Shown: positions 4,940-6,543 of the stretch, piece after piece
Numbering within the stretch: the stretch's first letter is position 1
Layout: each line of letters starts with the position of its first letter
NCBI GenBank assembly: GCA_013298415.1
Contig: JAAFHN010000151.1
Span: 1 to 6,543 of the forward strand
Length of the DNA stretch: 6,543 nucleotides
Direction: 5' to 3'
Source: Comamonadaceae bacterium
GTDB taxonomy: Bacteria > Pseudomonadota > Gammaproteobacteria > Burkholderiales > Burkholderiaceae_C
Notes under the pieces: generated by a model
Seen by the model: the letters and a program-made list of their open reading frames with translations, nothing else
Database searches by the model: none
What the model was told of the DNA's origin: nothing
Made by a program: the position numbers and the translations under genes

Positions 4940-5779
4940 ATGGGCAAGAAAATAAGGGCAGGTGCCGAGCGGCACCGCATGGATTGGTTGGTTCGGGGTC
5001 GCGAATGCACGAGGCTGTTTTCAGCGGTGTTGTGCTTGACCGGTGGCATGAGCGCGGTGCATGCACAAACGGCGGCACCGCCAGCGGCTTCGGCCAGCGA
5101 GGCGCAGTTGAGCGAAGCCGTGAAGCGCCAGGCCGCGAGCCCCTACCGCTGGATTCTGACCAACCAAACCAGCGCGCAAAAGCCCCGCGCGCCTACAACA
5201 GCGCCATCTCCTGCTCCTGCGCCCACTGCGGCGGCCCCGGCTCCGGTGCCAGCGCCAGCTCCAACTGTAGCCAGCGCGCCACCTGCGGGTGCCAATTCAG
5301 CTGCTGCGGTGGCGGCTGCGGCAGCTCGCCGTGCAGAGATTGCAGAAGCCGCAGCCAAGCAAGCGTCTGCGGCCGCAGCAACCCCAGCGCCTGCTGCGGT
5401 TGCCGCCGTCGCGCCACCTCCCCCGCCGCCAGCACCCGCTCCGGTGGTCGCTGCACCGCCGCCTCCGCCACCAGCGCCGGTGCAAGTGGCGGTTGCGCCG
5501 CCACCTCCACCGCCGCCCAAACTGAACATTGATTTGGTTCCGATCTCGCAGCCAGAGCCTCGGCTGTCCCCAGCCGCTCAACGCGAACTGGCGTCAGGCG
5601 CCGCAGTTCGAATCGCTTTCACTGTGAACACGGATGGAAGTACCAGCGATGTGCGGGTCGTGAGTTCCTCAACGCGGGCCCTGAACAACCCGGTCATGGC
5701 CGCAGTGCGCGAGTGGAAGTACAACAAAGTGGATGCGCCGCAGAAGACCGAGATTGAATTGGTCTTCAAGCAGGAGTGA
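4940..5779 (+). CDS. Proline-rich exported protein with TonB C-terminal domain
   Basis: This 279-residue protein has a basic N-region (1-25), a hydrophobic stretch LFSAVLCLTGGMSAVHA (26-42) and a likely signal peptidase I site after A42 (VHA|Q). A long Ala/Pro linker (about 43-193) contains polyproline runs at 159-164, 173-178 and 187-193 and an alanine-rich probably helical stretch with RRAEIAEAAAKQ. The C-terminal domain (about 211-279, AVRIAFTVNTDGSTSDVRVV through VREWKYNK) has the TonB_C pattern, with VREWKYNK where E. coli TonB has MRRWRYEP. TonB proteins span the periplasm and pass inner-membrane ExbB/ExbD energy to outer-membrane receptors. Here no exbB or exbD is adjacent, and the N-terminus looks more like a cleaved signal peptide than an anchor. 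It may be periplasmic with another role, or an anchored TonB whose helix I misjudge. It is divergent from prmA and convergent with accC. Confidence 0.8.
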   Translation: MGKKIRAGAERHRMDWLVRGRECTRLFSAVLCLTGGMSAVHAQTAAPPAASASEAQLSEAVKRQAASPYRWILTNQTSAQKPRAPTTAPSPAPAPTAAAPAPVPAPAPTVASAPPAGANSAAAVAAAAARRAEIAEAAAKQASAAAATPAPAAVAAVAPPPPPPAPAPVVAAPPPPPPAPVQVAVAPPPPPPPKLNIDLVPISQPEPRLSPAAQRELASGAAVRIAFTVNTDGSTSDVRVVSSSTRALNNPVMAAVREWKYNKVDAPQKTEIELVFKQE

Positions 5780-5794
5780 ATGCGCTGCCAGTCC

Positions 5795-5823
5795 AAAAAA
5801 AGGGGCCAGCATGGCCCCTTTTT
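5795..5823. terminator. Bidirectional intrinsic terminator between the TonB-like gene and accC
   Basis: GGGGCCA (5802-5808), a GCA loop and TGGCCCC (5812-5818) form the core stem, extended by five A-T pairs to 12 bp. Plus-strand transcripts from the TonB-like gene (stop at 5779) gain a T-run at 5819-5823. Minus-strand transcripts from accC (stop at 5833) gain seven T residues, complementary to the A-run at 5795-5801. The symmetry and convergent genes support use in both directions. Confidence 0.9.
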
Positions 5824-5832
5824 GTTTCGGGC

Positions 5833-6543
5833 TCAGCGCTTGCGCTTCGACAACCAGTCTTCCAAGTAGTGGATGTTCGTGCCCCCGGCGATGAAGCCGC
5901 CGTCCACCATCAGATCTCGGTGCAATGGGATGTTGGTGTTGATGCCCTCCACCACCGTTTCGGCCAAGGCTTGGCGCATGCGGGCCAGCGCGTGCTCGCG
6001 GGTATCGCCGTAAACGATGATTTTGCCGATCATGCTGTCGTAGTTGGGTGGCACCACGTAGTTCGTGTAGGCGTGTGAATCCACGCGCACGCCTGGGCCG
6101 CCAGGCGCGTGCCACATCGTGATCTTGCCGGGCGAGGGCGTGAATTTGTAGGGATCTTCCGCGTTGATGCGGCATTCAATCGCGTGGCCCTTGAACTCGA
6201 TGTTGCGCTGCGAAAAGGGCAGCTTGTCGCCAAACGCCACGCAAATCTGCGTTTTCACGATGTCGATGCCAGTGATGTATTCCGTCACCGGGTGCTCCAC
6301 TTGCACCCGCGTGTTCATCTCGATGAAGAAAAACTCGCCTTTTTCGTAGAGGAACTCAAACGTGCCCGCGCCCCGGTAGCCGATTTTCTTGCAGGCTGCT
6401 GCGCAGCGGTCGCCAATGCGCTCGATCAGCTTGCGCGGAATGTGCGGTGCAGGGGCTTCCTCGATCACTTTTTGGTGGCGGCGCTGCATGGAGCAATCGC
6501 GCTCGCCCAGCCACACCGCGTTGCGGTGCTGGTCGGCCATGAT
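5833..6543 (-). CDS. accC: Acetyl-CoA carboxylase biotin carboxylase subunit, N-terminally cut
   Basis: AccC uses ATP and bicarbonate to carboxylate biotin on AccB, the first half-reaction of acetyl-CoA carboxylase in fatty acid synthesis. The visible 236 codons cover the C-terminal half, from about position 214 of the 449-residue E. coli enzyme. The frame runs open through the window edge (ATC precedes the internal ATG at 6540), so the start lies outside. Numbering from that ATG, E62 and E74 match metal ligands E276 and E288, and N76, R78 and E82 match N290, R292 and E296 in the EMNTRVQVEHPV motif. R124 in ECRINAEDP matches R338. ERDCSMQRRHQK and the biotin carboxylase C-terminal domain segment from GHAIECRINAEDP to GGTNIHYLE are intact. 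accB is expected upstream, beyond the right edge. Confidence 0.96.
   Translation of the reverse strand: MMADQHRNAVWLGERDCSMQRRHQKVIEEAPAPHIPRKLIERIGDRCAAACKKIGYRGAGTFEFLYEKGEFFFIEMNTRVQVEHPVTEYITGIDIVKTQICVAFGDKLPFSQRNIEFKGHAIECRINAEDPYKFTPSPGKITMWHAPGGPGVRVDSHAYTNYVVPPNYDSMIGKIIVYGDTREHALARMRQALAETVVEGINTNIPLHRDLMVDGGFIAGGTNIHYLEDWLSKRKR

Noticed and set aside
3760..5532. A 590-codon plus-strand open frame antisense to prmA and overlapping the TonB-like gene
   Set aside because: prmA and the TonB-like gene have clear family motifs in their own frames. This frame has no recognisable domain and exists because GC-rich third positions remove stop codons.

Overview
This window looks like ordinary chromosome from a betaproteobacterium, most probably order Burkholderiales and family Comamonadaceae or close to it. 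The evidence is the GC-rich coding style and the combination of a class Ia ribonucleotide reductase small subunit, an AAPAKK-repeat histone H1-like protein, a PfkB-family kinase, a zinc-ribbon/DUF3426 protein, PrmA and AccC. The assignment rests on remembered family sequences and gene order, not on a search.

Layout from left to right: the 3' part of nrdB (+), cut by the window edge; a 217-bp gap with two strong inverted repeats; a small histone H1-like gene (+) made mostly of 18-bp tandem repeats and closed by a textbook hairpin terminator; then three genes on the minus strand, transcribed right to left in the order prmA, zinc-ribbon/DUF3426 gene, PfkB-type kinase gene. prmA and the DUF3426 gene share an ATGA overlap, and the kinase gene follows after 111 bp. 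To the right, divergent from prmA, is a proline-rich TonB C-terminal-domain gene (+). A bidirectional terminator separates it from the convergent 3' part of accC (-), cut by the right edge.

The functions are mostly housekeeping: deoxyribonucleotide synthesis (NrdB), nucleoid packing (histone-like protein), sugar or nucleoside phosphorylation (kinase), ribosomal protein L11 methylation (PrmA) and the first step of fatty acid synthesis (AccC). The TonB-like gene is the least standard element. It stands between accC and prmA on the opposite strand, has no exbB or exbD beside it, and carries what looks like a cleavable signal peptide and three polyproline runs.

I found no CRISPR array, insertion sequence, tRNA, rRNA, phage gene or defence system. 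The best leads are the repeat structure and conserved-looking tail of the histone-like gene, the structured DNA upstream of it, the orphan TonB-like gene and the palindromes in the divergent prmA/TonB-like control region.
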